DNA of 7,595 nucleotides from RGIG8748 sp045578205 (lineage in GTDB: Bacteria > Bacillota > Clostridia > UMGS1810): NCBI GenBank assembly GCA_045578205.1, contig JAZNJU010000197.1, positions 1 through 7,595 on the forward strand. The letters are read 5' to 3'. Positions 1 to 6,251 of this stretch are shown here, piece after piece. The notes beneath the pieces were generated by a model that worked only from the letters and a program-made list of their open reading frames with translations, was not told where the DNA came from and did no database searches. Every line of letters starts with the position of its first letter. Positions within the stretch are counted from its first letter, which is position 1. A program made the position numbers and the translations under genes.

Positions 1-1468
1 TTGCACCTGCAGGCATAATGTGGTCTGTGGTTATGTTGTCTCCGACTTTGAGTGAACACTTGCAGTCGATAGTATCTTCCAAAGGACTTGTTACGGGGAA
101 AGGCTTAATGTTTGGTCCGCGGAGAACCTCCACACTGTCCATATCCTTTTCGTCCACGGGAGGTACTACCATGTTGTCATTTATGTCGAAATATTCGGGC
201 ATTTCAAATACGGGCATTTCGCCAAGGGTACGGGGGTCTGTAAGAACACCTGCTATAGCAGATGCCGCCGCAACTTCGGGAGACACCAGATAAATCTGAC
301 CGTCCTTGGTACCGCTTCTTCCCAGGAAGTTACGGTTGAATGTACGAAGTGATATTCCGCCGGAGTTTGGTGCCTGACCCATTCCTATGCAGGGTCCGCA
401 AGCACTTTCCAGAATTCTTGCGCCTGCTTCTATCATATCCGACAGAGCGCCGTTTTTGGACAGCATGTTGAGCACCTGTTTGGAACCGGGTGCTATGGAA
501 AGAGACACATCGGGGTGTACGGTTTTTCCCTTTAAAATATGAGCAACTTTCATCATATCCATAAGCGAACTGTTTGTGCAGGAGCCTATGCAAACCTGGT
601 CAATCTTCATTGAACCGATTTCGCTTATGCTTTTTATGTTGTCGGGAGAGTGGGGGCATGCTGCGGCAGGTTCCAGTTTTGACAAATCAATGTTTATTTC
701 TTCGTCGTACACTGCATCTTCATCTGCCGAAAGTTCAACCCACACATCTTCTCTTTTCTGTGCTCTAAGAAATGCTTTTGTAATCTCGTCGGAAGGGAAG
801 ATGGATGTTGTTGCACCAAGTTCCGCACCCATGTTTGTAATGGTTGCTCTCTCAGGTACGGAAAGGGTCTTAACACCTTCACCGCAGTATTCAACAACTT
901 TGCCTACTCCGCCTTTAACGGACATTATTTTAAGTATTTCCAGAATTACATCTTTTGCGCCAACCCAGGGGGAGAGTTTTCCCGTCAGATTGACTTTCAC
1001 AATTTTGGGGTAGGTGATGTAGTATGCGCCGCCGCCCATTGCAACTGCAACGTCAAGACCGCCTGCACCTATTGCAATCATACCTATTCCGCCGCCTGTA
1101 GGTGTGTGGCTGTCGGAGCCTATAAGTGTTTTGCCGGGGGCACCGAATCTTTCCAGATGTACCTGGTGGCATATGCCGTTACCCGGTCTGGAGAAATAGA
1201 TGCCGTGTTTCTTTGCCACAGAGCCTATGAATCTGTGGTCGTCCGCATTTTCAAATCCGGACTGAAGCGTGTTGTGGTCGATGTATGCCACGGAACGTTC
1301 GGTCTTTACTCTCGGAACACCCATGGCTTCAAACTCAAGATATGCCATAGTGCCTGTGGCATCCTGGGTGAGAGTCTGGTCGATTTTAATACCGATTTCA
1401 GTTCCTTTGACAAAGTCGCCGTCCACAAGGTGCGCTTTAAGGATTTTCTCAGTGAGTGTAAGTCCCAT
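1..1468 (-). CDS. acnA: Aconitate hydratase (Aquifex-type), N-terminal 489 residues, cut by window edge
   Basis: Cytosolic [4Fe-4S] enzyme that isomerises citrate to isocitrate through cis-aconitate. The frame is open from ATG 1468-1466 to the left edge, so the end of the C-terminal swivel domain is missing. Visible motifs are GSDSHTPTGGGIGM at residues 117-130, CIGSCTNSS at 293-301, and ACGPCIGMG at 356-364. Cluster ligands are probably C297, C357 and C360. The C-terminal domain begins near GDNITTDHIMPAG at 476-488. The short spacing between domains and the N-terminus MGLTLTEKIL fit the roughly 640-residue single-chain aconitases (TIGR01342 type) rather than the 900-residue AcnA. The start is supported by AGGAAG (1482-1477), 8 bases upstream. 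It is transcribed divergently from the HAD phosphatase gene. Homoaconitase or LeuC is less likely, because the chain continues into the swivel domain, which is a separate protein in LeuCD. The symbol is generic; some annotations use acn. Confidence 0.93.
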   Translation of the reverse strand, partial: MGLTLTEKILKAHLVDGDFVKGTEIGIKIDQTLTQDATGTMAYLEFEAMGVPRVKTERSVAYIDHNTLQSGFENADDHRFIGSVAKKHGIYFSRPGNGICHQVHLERFGAPGKTLIGSDSHTPTGGGIGMIAIGAGGLDVAVAMGGGAYYITYPKIVKVNLTGKLSPWVGAKDVILEILKIMSVKGGVGKVVEYCGEGVKTLSVPERATITNMGAELGATTSIFPSDEITKAFLRAQKREDVWVELSADEDAVYDEEINIDLSKLEPAAACPHSPDNIKSISEIGSMKIDQVCIGSCTNSSLMDMMKVAHILKGKTVHPDVSLSIAPGSKQVLNMLSKNGALSDMIEAGARILESACGPCIGMGQAPNSGGISLRTFNRNFLGRSGTKDGQIYLVSPEVAAASAIAGVLTDPRTLGEMPVFEMPEYFDINDNMVVPPVDEKDMDSVEVLRGPNIKPFPVTSPLEDTIDCKCSLKVGDNITTDHIMPAGA

Positions 1469-1502
1469 TTTCTTCTCTTCCTTTCGTAATAAATATGAGT
1501 AA

Positions 1503-1532
1503 AGTATATCACAGAATGCACACTCATGTCAA
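1503..1532 (-). promoter_or_regulatory. Sigma-A promoter of the aconitase gene (extended -10)
   Basis: Read on the minus strand, TTGACA (1532-1527) is followed after 18 bp by TATACT (1508-1503), with TG one base upstream of the -10, giving TGATATACT. This is a perfect -35 and a near-perfect extended -10. Transcription should begin near 1496, giving a leader of about 28 nt with the AGGAAG ribosome binding site. No operator dyad was recognised over it. Confidence 0.8.
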
Positions 1533-1569
1533 TTTTCCTTACATATTTATAACGGAATTTACCAAAAAG

Positions 1570-1599
1570 TTGACGTATCTTACACGGTTATGGTATATT
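1570..1599 (+). promoter_or_regulatory. Sigma-A promoter of the HAD phosphatase gene (extended -10)
   Basis: TTGACG (1570-1575), an 18-bp spacer, then TATATT (1594-1599) preceded by TGG, giving an extended -10. A start near 1605-1607 would leave a leader of only about 15 nt, just enough to hold GGAGG (1609-1613). It lies back to back with the aconitase promoter; the two -35 elements are 37 bp apart. Confidence 0.72.
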
Positions 1600-1621
1600 A
1601 ATCACAATGGAGGATTGCAAA

Positions 1622-2185
1622 ATGAATGTATATGATTTTGACAACACAATATACAAAGGTGAAAGCGCTCTGGATTTCTTTTGGTTTTGTCTTAAGAAAA
1701 AACCCGTGCTTCTGAAAGTTCTTTTCCCCATTATGCGTGATCTTGTACGCTACAAGATGTGCCGTATGTCCAAGGAAGAGTTCAGGGACAGGGGTGCATA
1801 CTACACGGAAAGTTTTTTTAACCTTTTTGACGACATATATTCCGTGATAGATGAATTCTGGGATACTCACGAGCACAAAATCCGTAATTTCTACTCCCGT
1901 ATTCAAAAAGATGATGATGTTATAGTTACCGCCAATATAGATGTACTCGTTGGTGTTATGTTTAAAAGAATGGGAGTAAAAAACTATATTGCCACCCACT
2001 TTGACATGGATACGGGTAGACTCGGTGAAGTGTGCTTTGGCGAAGTAAAGTCAAAACTGTTTAAGGAAAAATACGGCGATAAAATAGATACCTTTTTTAC
2101 TGATTCCTACAATGACAAACCGCTTATGGATATGGCGGATAGGGTGTATTTTGTAAAAAGAGGAGTTATAGAGAAAATAAAATGA
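1622..2185 (+). CDS. HAD-superfamily (subfamily IB-like) phosphatase, 187 aa
   Basis: Soluble Mg-dependent phosphohydrolase that would use an aspartyl-phosphate intermediate. HAD motif I is YDFDNT at residues 4-9 (nucleophile D5, acid/base D7), motif II is VTAN at 102-105 (T103), a motif III lysine is near K143 or K145, and motif IV is TDSYNDKPLMDMAD at 160-173 (D161, D165). The helical cap between motifs I and II (about residues 15-95) is of the phosphoserine-phosphatase/PgpC kind (PF12710-like). The start was put at ATG 1622, not the in-frame ATG at 1607, because GGAGG (1609-1613) overlaps the upstream ATG and lies 8 bases before 1622. The protein then begins MNVYDFDNT, with motif I near the N-terminus as is usual. 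Substrate is unknown; phosphatidylglycerophosphate and phosphoserine are two family possibilities, neither shown by the sequence. It is monocistronic, facing the MATE gene. Confidence 0.85.
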   Translation: MNVYDFDNTIYKGESALDFFWFCLKKKPVLLKVLFPIMRDLVRYKMCRMSKEEFRDRGAYYTESFFNLFDDIYSVIDEFWDTHEHKIRNFYSRIQKDDDVIVTANIDVLVGVMFKRMGVKNYIATHFDMDTGRLGEVCFGEVKSKLFKEKYGDKIDTFFTDSYNDKPLMDMADRVYFVKRGVIEKIK

Positions 2186-2216
2186 CTTTGTGCCATCTTT
2201 GTGACACAAAGTCATT
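2181..2216. terminator. Bidirectional intrinsic terminator between convergent genes
   Basis: AATGACTTTGTG (2181-2192) and CACAAAGTCATT (2205-2216) form a perfect 12-bp stem around a 12-nt loop. The stem is followed by T-rich sequence on the plus strand (to 2219) and, read on the minus strand, by T-rich sequence (complement of the A-rich 2174-2182). The TGA of the HAD gene (2183-2185) lies inside the left arm, and the TAA of the MATE gene (2220-2218) abuts the right arm, so one element serves both genes. Confidence 0.85.
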
Positions 2217-2217
2217 T

Positions 2218-3570
2218 TTAGTTATGAACTTTAATTAAATTTTTATAGACCATTGCAAAATATATAAGAAGTCCCACAGTAGTTATCGCCCATGTTGTGG
2301 GGTAGGATATATAAAGACATCTGAAAGTATGCCACTTTTGGAATGCTGTTGCAAGCCATACAAATCTTATACCGCATATACCGAATACCGAAATAATCGC
2401 AGGCACCGTGGAGCGTCCGAGCCCTCGAATCATACCAACGGTTATTTCCATAAGTCCTGCTATCACATATGTAGCAGAAAGTGTAAGTGTGGATATCTTG
2501 GCATATGCAAGAGCCTTTTCGTTAGTAGGTAAGAATATCTTTAATAGCGGTTCTGCATTGAGCCTTATGAGCATTGCTACTATTGCCCAGCATATAACCA
2601 TAAGAACTATCGACCACAGATAAACCTTTTTTATTCTGTCGAATTTCTTGGCGCCGTAGTTCTGACCTGTAAAGGCAAGAGATGCCTGACCGAAAGCGGA
2701 GATTGTGTTCCACACAATGGCGTTCAAGGACGCACCTGCACCGACACCTGACATGGCATCGGGACCGAAAGTGTTTACGGAACTCTGGATTGAAATGTTG
2801 GATATGGAGAACATAAGACCCTGAACACTTGCAGGAATACCTATTTTCATAAGCATGGCTGCTCTGTGTGGTATTATGCGCAGTTTCTTAAGGTCAAGTC
2901 TGCAGAAACCTTCTTCTTTTGTAAGCGCCCTGACGGAGAGATATGCGGACAGGTATTGCGAAACAGTTGTGGCAATTCCCACACCCGCTGTGCTCATATG
3001 GAAACCGATAACCAGAATAAGGTTTAAAACGATGTTCACAACACCTGCAACGGCGAGATATATAAGCGGTCTTTGTGTGTCGCCCTTACTTCGCAGGATT
3101 GAGGAACTAAAGTTGTATGCGGATATGGCAGGTATTCCAAGAAAATATATTTTGAGATATATATCCGCAAGGTCCATAACTTCAGCAGGACAGTTCAGAA
3201 ATTTCAGAAAAACGCGCGTCATAAGGAAACTTGCAATACCGAGGATAATTCCAAGTACAAGGCTAAGACACATGGCTGTGTGTATGGTTTCTTCACAAGT
3301 TTTTTTCTGGTTTGAGCCTATGGAGTTGGAAACCACAACATTTGTGCCGACTGCAAGACCCATAAACAAATTTATTACAAAGTTTGTAATACTTCCCGTA
3401 GAGCCTACAGCCGCCAGAGCGTTGCTTCCGTCAAAAGCACCGATTACTGCATTGTCGGCGGCATTGAACATTGTCTGGAGCATACCCGAGAACATAAAGG
3501 GAATGGTGAATTTCATAACTTTCGGCGGAAGTGAGCCTGTTGTCATATCTATTTCGTGTTTACCCTGCAT
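2218..3570 (-). CDS. MATE-family multidrug/toxin efflux transporter, 450 aa
   Basis: Integral membrane antiporter, expected to export organic cations or drugs in exchange for Na+ or H+. The 450-residue length and about 12 hydrophobic segments match the MATE (NorM/DinF-like) family. Characteristic stretches are FNAADNAVIGAF at residues 35-46, SILRSKGDTQRPLIY at 157-171 and AFTGQNYGAKKFDRIKK at 299-315. MIRGLGRSTVPAIIS at 380-394 matches the second-half repeat of the family. The two halves are related by the usual internal duplication. ATG 3570-3568 is preceded by AGAGG (3583-3579), 8 bases upstream. It has its own promoter, divergent from the luxS operon, and ends on the hairpin shared with the HAD gene. 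The substrate cannot be read from the sequence. A 251-codon plus-strand frame inside it is a shadow. Confidence 0.93.
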   Translation of the reverse strand: MQGKHEIDMTTGSLPPKVMKFTIPFMFSGMLQTMFNAADNAVIGAFDGSNALAAVGSTGSITNFVINLFMGLAVGTNVVVSNSIGSNQKKTCEETIHTAMCLSLVLGIILGIASFLMTRVFLKFLNCPAEVMDLADIYLKIYFLGIPAISAYNFSSSILRSKGDTQRPLIYLAVAGVVNIVLNLILVIGFHMSTAGVGIATTVSQYLSAYLSVRALTKEEGFCRLDLKKLRIIPHRAAMLMKIGIPASVQGLMFSISNISIQSSVNTFGPDAMSGVGAGASLNAIVWNTISAFGQASLAFTGQNYGAKKFDRIKKVYLWSIVLMVICWAIVAMLIRLNAEPLLKIFLPTNEKALAYAKISTLTLSATYVIAGLMEITVGMIRGLGRSTVPAIISVFGICGIRFVWLATAFQKWHTFRCLYISYPTTWAITTVGLLIYFAMVYKNLIKVHN

Positions 3571-3606
3571 ACGGAAAACCTCTTTTCAGAATATGATTTC
3601 ACATAA

Positions 3607-3635
3607 ATAGTAGTACAAAACACAGGACATTTCAA
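3607..3635 (-). promoter_or_regulatory. Sigma-A promoter of the MATE gene
   Basis: On the minus strand, TTGAAA (3635-3630), a 17-bp spacer and TACTAT (3612-3607). The start should be near 3600, giving a leader of about 30 nt. The spacer ends in TTGTAC directly abutting the -10, part of an element shared with the divergent promoter at 3687-3715. Confidence 0.75.
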
Positions 3636-3686
3636 CCAAAAAAAGACACTATTGGTTATTATCTACAAAACTTTTTTCCAAAAGCC

Positions 3687-3715
3687 TTGAATTTTATCGT
3701 TTGTACTATTATAAT
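3687..3715 (+). promoter_or_regulatory. Sigma-A promoter of the PF06541-EamA-TudS-luxS operon
   Basis: TTGAAT (3687-3692), 17-bp spacer, and a perfect TATAAT (3710-3715). A start near 3722 gives a leader of about 98 nt before the first gene. The -10 lies between two inverted hexamers, TTGTAC (3701-3706) and GTACAA (3727-3732), a likely operator arrangement. Confidence 0.8.
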
Positions 3716-3732
3716 GGTAATATAGTGTACAA
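3701..3732. repeat. Inverted TTGTAC/GTACAA hexamers flanking the operon -10 (candidate operator)
   Basis: TTGTAC (3701-3706) and GTACAA (3727-3732) form an interrupted dyad centred just past the TATAAT box. The similarity extends inwards imperfectly: TTGTACTATTATA on the left, and TTGTACACTATA on the complement of the right arm. A third copy, GTACAA (3613-3618), sits in the spacer of the divergent MATE promoter. The position suits a repressor binding site, but no regulator gene lies in the window. Confidence 0.4.
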
Positions 3733-3787
3733 TAGGTAATTATGCTCTAATTCGGAAAACGTGAATAAACAGGTCGAAACTCAAAAT

Positions 3788-3807
3788 AATATTTACTAAT
3801 AAATATT
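3788..3807. repeat. Perfect AT-rich inverted repeat in the operon leader
   Basis: AATATTTA (3788-3795), loop CTAA, TAAATATT (3800-3807): an 8-bp perfect stem with a 4-nt loop made only of A-T pairs. It ends 2 bases before the GGAG ribosome binding site (3810-3813) of the first operon gene. It could be a weak RNA hairpin affecting translation or a DNA operator; chance in AT-rich DNA is also possible. Confidence 0.4.
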
Positions 3808-3819
3808 GTGGAGTTTTTT

Positions 3820-4188
3820 ATGAAATATGTAGCGATTTTTCTTCTTGGAGCACTGGGGTATTCCACCCTTGAAGTTATGTGGAGAGGGTATACACATTGG
3901 ACAATGTCACTTTGCGGAGGATTTTGTTTTCTTCTCATATACTTTCTCAATATCAATCTTGCCCACGAGAGCATATTTTTCAGGTGCCTTGCAGGCGCGT
4001 TGGTAATAACCGCGACGGAACTTGTGGCAGGAGTTACCATAAACATTGTTCTTAAGTGGAATGTGTGGGATTACTCCGCCGTACCGTTAAATTTCATTGG
4101 GCAGATATGTCTTCCGTATTCTGTTCTCTGGTTTTTTCTGTGCATACCCGTGTTCTGGATTTGCACAGGTCTTGACAAAATAATCTGA
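3820..4188 (+). CDS. Small four-helix membrane protein, PF06541 (putative ABC-transporter type IV)-like, 122 aa
   Basis: Predicted inner-membrane protein with hydrophobic helices at about residues 4-18, 29-47, 55-77 and 97-116. The family-like features are GYSTLEVMWRG at 13-23 and VWDYSAVPLNFIGQICLPYS at 82-101, resembling the W-x-Y-x-x-x-P-x-N-x-x-G-Q-x-C-L core of PF06541 proteins, which are common in Clostridia and have no established function. A GTG at 3808 opens the same frame, but ATG 3820 is chosen because GGAG (3810-3813) lies 6 bases before it. It is the first gene of the operon, 15 bases ahead of the EamA transporter. Family assignment rests on remembered motif pattern, so it is less sure than the membrane topology. 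The 'ABC transporter' family name does not prove transport; no ATPase is encoded nearby. Confidence 0.72.
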   Translation: MKYVAIFLLGALGYSTLEVMWRGYTHWTMSLCGGFCFLLIYFLNINLAHESIFFRCLAGALVITATELVAGVTINIVLKWNVWDYSAVPLNFIGQICLPYSVLWFFLCIPVFWICTGLDKII

Positions 4189-4203
4189 AACTTGGTGAAA
4201 CAA

Positions 4204-5112
4204 ATGATAAATGTTAAAAGATTACGAGGAAACCTTCTTCTTTTCCTTGCTGCTTTCATATGGGGAACTGCCTTTGTGGGACAGAGGCTGGGAGTGAACT
4301 ATCTTCACGGATGCACTTTCAACGGCATACGTTCGTTTATAGGTATGCTTACTCTTGTTCCTTTTATTCTGTTTACGGACAGTAAAGCAAAGAGAGATGG
4401 TACTTACAAAAAGAGAAGCATCCCGACACTTATCATCGGAGGAACAATCTGCGGAATTTTGCTTTTTGCCGCAAGTACCGCCCAGACCGTTGCAATGGTG
4501 GATGCTGATGAGGGCAAGGCGGGGTTTATGACTACAATGTATCTTGTCATAGTTCCGCTTCTGGGACTTTTTGCAGGCAGAAAGGTGCGCCTGTCGGTGT
4601 GGATAAGCGTTGTTCTGGCGGCTTTTGGACTGTACTTTCTCTGTATGGAAAAAGGCACAAAATTTGCTTTCGACAAATCGGAACTTCTCCTTATTTTCTG
4701 TGCATTCATATTTTCGCTTCACATTCTTGCAATAGACTATTTCTCACCCAGGGTTGACGGTGTCAAGATGTCGTGCATACAGTTTGCGGTAGTGGGACTT
4801 ATCAGCCTTGTGTACATAGTATTTGTGGACAAACCCTCCCTTGCAGACATAGTAAAATGCCTTGGGCCGCTTTTGTATCTCGGTGTAATGAGTTCCGGCG
4901 TGGCGTACACACTGCAGATTGTTGCACAGAAAGATACGGAGCCTGCCGTGGCTTCCATAATAATGAGTATGGAATCTCTTTTTGCTCTGCTAGCAGGAGC
5001 GGCATTTTCAAGAACTATGCCCGAGGTGAGGGCAATAGTAGGCTGTGCATTTATGATGGCGGCAATAATCCTTGTTCAACTTCCGTCGAAAGGAGATAAA
5101 CCCTATGCCTAA
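4204..5112 (+). CDS. EamA/DMT-superfamily transporter, 302 aa
   Basis: Integral membrane carrier of the drug/metabolite transporter superfamily with about ten helices in two EamA repeats. The first repeat begins LLLFLAAFIWGTAFVGQRLG (residues 11-30) and GIRSFIGMLTLVP (41-53); the second covers roughly residues 161-293 and includes LYLGVMSSGVAYTLQIVAQK (224-243) and PAVASIIMSMESLFALLAGA (247-266), which fit the conserved second-half pattern. Length is typical. ATG 4204 is preferred over the in-frame TTG at 4192 because a weak GGTG (4194-4197) precedes it by 6 bases; the choice changes only four residues. Its stop codon overlaps the next start by 8 bases, so translational coupling to the TudS-like gene is likely. 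EamA proteins export amino acids, nucleosides or other small metabolites; the substrate here is unknown. Adjacency to luxS makes a methionine-cycle product or AI-2 precursor a hypothesis only. Confidence 0.9.
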   Translation: MINVKRLRGNLLLFLAAFIWGTAFVGQRLGVNYLHGCTFNGIRSFIGMLTLVPFILFTDSKAKRDGTYKKRSIPTLIIGGTICGILLFAASTAQTVAMVDADEGKAGFMTTMYLVIVPLLGLFAGRKVRLSVWISVVLAAFGLYFLCMEKGTKFAFDKSELLLIFCAFIFSLHILAIDYFSPRVDGVKMSCIQFAVVGLISLVYIVFVDKPSLADIVKCLGPLLYLGVMSSGVAYTLQIVAQKDTEPAVASIIMSMESLFALLAGAAFSRTMPEVRAIVGCAFMMAAIILVQLPSKGDKPYA

Positions 5113-5584
5113 AATTCTGGTTTCTGCGTGCCTGTACGGGGAATGTACCAAGTATGACGGCACAAACAATTTACTGAAACATCCTCTTTTCCTCAAATGG
5201 AAAAACCGGGGAGAACTCATAAGCGTGTGCCCCGAAGTTCTGGGAGGTCTTCCCACCCCCAGAGCGTGCAGTGAAATCTGCGGACAAAAAGTTGTAAACT
5301 CCAAAGGGGAGGACGTTACGAAAAACTTTCGCGAGGGTGCCGAGAAAACCCTTGCCATAGCAAAAGAAAACAACGTACTTTTTGCCATATTAAAGCAGTC
5401 AAGTCCGTCCTGCGGATGCAAAAAGATATATGACGGAACATTTTCGGGAAACAAAATTTCAGGTCTCGGTGTTACCGCAAGACTTCTTACGGATAACGGC
5501 ATAGTGGTGTTTGACGAGGATGATATGCCTCTTGCAAAACTCCTCTATGACCATGCAGGAAACAAACATCATCACCACAAATAG
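5105..5584 (+). CDS. DUF523/TudS-type thiouracil-thiouridine desulfidase, 159 aa
   Basis: Small soluble protein of the DUF523 (PF04463) family. Characterised members (TudS/RudS) use a [4Fe-4S] cluster held by three cysteines to remove sulfur from 4-thiouracil or 4-thiouridine. Visible family motifs are VSACLYGECTKYDG at residues 6-19, CPEVLGGLPTPR at 42-53, and KQSSPSCG at 97-104, followed by IYDGTFSG at 108-115 and GLGVTARLL at 120-128. C9, C42 and C103 are the likely cluster ligands; E44 and the serines at 100 and 102 fall where catalytic residues are expected. The start at ATG 5105, with AGGAG 9 bases upstream, overlaps the EamA gene by 8 bases; frames extending further upstream lack support. 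The C-terminus ends in a run of four histidines (155-158) before the final lysine, an unusual natural tail that may bind metal. Function is inferred from the family; many DUF523 members remain untested. Confidence 0.87.
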   Translation: MPKILVSACLYGECTKYDGTNNLLKHPLFLKWKNRGELISVCPEVLGGLPTPRACSEICGQKVVNSKGEDVTKNFREGAEKTLAIAKENNVLFAILKQSSPSCGCKKIYDGTFSGNKISGLGVTARLLTDNGIVVFDEDDMPLAKLLYDHAGNKHHHHK

Positions 5585-5593
5585 GAGGAGCAT

Positions 5594-6064
5594 ATGAACG
5601 AAAAAGGAAAAGAACTCGTAGAGAGTTTCACATTGGACCACACCAAGGTAAAGGCGCCCTTTGTAAGACAGTGCACGGTCTATGAGGGTGAAAAAGGGGA
5701 CATAGTCACAAAGTACGATATCCGCTTTACCCAGCCGAATGAAGAAGAACTGCAAAGTGACGGAATACATACGCTTGAACATCTCATGGCTACATACATA
5801 AGAGAATACATGGACGGAATTATAGATTTGTCCCCCATGGGATGCAGAACGGGATTCTATCTTACCGTCTTTGGAAAACCCGAAACAAAAGAAGTAAAGG
5901 AAGCGGTGTTAAAAGCACTAAGGGACGTTACTCTTGCTTCCGAAATACCTGCGGAAAATCCTGTCCAGTGCGGTAACTGGCGTCTTCACAGCCTTGAAAA
6001 AGCAAAGGAATATGCAAACGCTGTTTTAACCAAAGGATTTAATGATAATTACATAATTGACTGA
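5594..6064 (+). CDS. luxS: S-ribosylhomocysteine lyase LuxS, 156 aa
   Basis: Metal-dependent cytosolic dimer that cleaves S-ribosylhomocysteine to homocysteine and 4,5-dihydroxy-2,3-pentanedione, the precursor of autoinducer-2. It belongs to the activated methyl cycle. All hallmark features are present: DHTKVKAPFVR at residues 15-25, the metal motif HTLEH at 59-63 (H59, E62, H63), the catalytic cysteine in SPMGCRTGFYL at 80-90 (C84), and the third metal ligand C126 in QCGNWR. The length is normal for the family. AGGAGG (5583-5588) lies 5 bases before ATG 5594 and overlaps the stop codon of the TudS-like gene, so the two are closely coupled. It is the last gene of the operon; no convincing T-tailed terminator follows. 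The methionine-cycle partner (Pfs/MtnN nucleosidase) is not in the window. Confidence 0.97.
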   Translation: MNEKGKELVESFTLDHTKVKAPFVRQCTVYEGEKGDIVTKYDIRFTQPNEEELQSDGIHTLEHLMATYIREYMDGIIDLSPMGCRTGFYLTVFGKPETKEVKEAVLKALRDVTLASEIPAENPVQCGNWRLHSLEKAKEYANAVLTKGFNDNYIID

Positions 6065-6096
6065 TAAAAACTGCAAACGAAAAAAGGTACAATTTC

Positions 6097-6112
6097 TACA
6101 AACTTGTTTGTA
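6097..6112. repeat. Perfect inverted repeat downstream of luxS
   Basis: TACAAACTTGTTTGTA is a 7-bp perfect dyad around two bases (6 bp with a CTTG tetraloop as RNA). It follows the luxS stop by 32 bases and ends 19 bases before the rpoB -35. On the plus strand it is followed by AAAATATATAAAAAAA, not a T tract, so it is a poor terminator. It may instead be an operator upstream of the rpoB promoter. GTACAA at 6087-6092 lies just before it. Confidence 0.4.
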
Positions 6113-6131
6113 AAATATATAAAAAAACTGC

Positions 6132-6160
6132 TTGACATAATGAATTTGTTGTGTTATTAT
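6132..6160 (+). promoter_or_regulatory. Sigma-A promoter of rpoB
   Basis: A perfect TTGACA (6132-6137), 17-bp spacer, and TATTAT (6155-6160); TATAAA at 6161-6166 is a weaker alternative. The region upstream (6112-6128) is A/T-rich with an A tract, like an UP element. Initiation near 6167 gives a leader of about 150 nt. The strength fits a housekeeping gene. AACTGC (6126-6131) and GCAGTT (6169-6174) bracket the promoter as a short inverted pair. Confidence 0.85.
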
Positions 6161-6196
6161 TATAAATTGCAGTTGTATCTTTTTTTGTAAAATTCC

Positions 6197-6230
6197 ATTT
6201 GTGCAATATGGCTTTTCAAATTGCATAAAT
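6197..6230 (+). repeat. 11-bp hairpin in the rpoB leader
   Basis: ATTTGTGCAAT (6197-6207) pairs with ATTGCATAAAT (6220-6230) through 11 positions, ten Watson-Crick and one G-U, around a 12-nt loop. CC (6195-6196) can add two further pairs with GG (6233-6234) across a 2-nt bulge. No T tract follows, so it is not a simple terminator. It is the most stable fold visible in the leader. Confidence 0.6.
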
Positions 6231-6251
6231 ATGGAGAAATTTGGTAATATT

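Noticed and set aside
576..1489. Plus-strand open frames of 145 and 127 codons
   Set aside because: Both are antisense to the aconitase frame, which is open for 489 codons with all cluster-binding motifs. They are shadows.
2855..3610. 251-codon plus-strand open frame
   Set aside because: It lies antisense to the MATE gene, whose protein shows clear family motifs and a good ribosome binding site. The antisense product is compositionally odd and matches no family I know.
3571..3819. Riboswitch or T-box between the MATE gene and the operon
   Set aside because: Searched by eye for a long structured leader with a terminator and for the T-box and S-box cores; only short dyads were seen.
4222..4722. 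166-codon minus-strand open frame
   Set aside because: Antisense to the EamA transporter and rich in basic residues without domain features; no promoter or ribosome binding site seen.
5008..5502. 164-codon minus-strand open frame
   Set aside because: Antisense to the EamA/TudS junction, where both plus-strand proteins carry conserved motifs.
6097..6128. Intrinsic terminator of luxS
   Set aside because: The dyad TACAAACTTGTTTGTA is short and is followed by an A-rich tract rather than a T tract, so it does not meet the pattern. Some readthrough from luxS into rpoB is possible.
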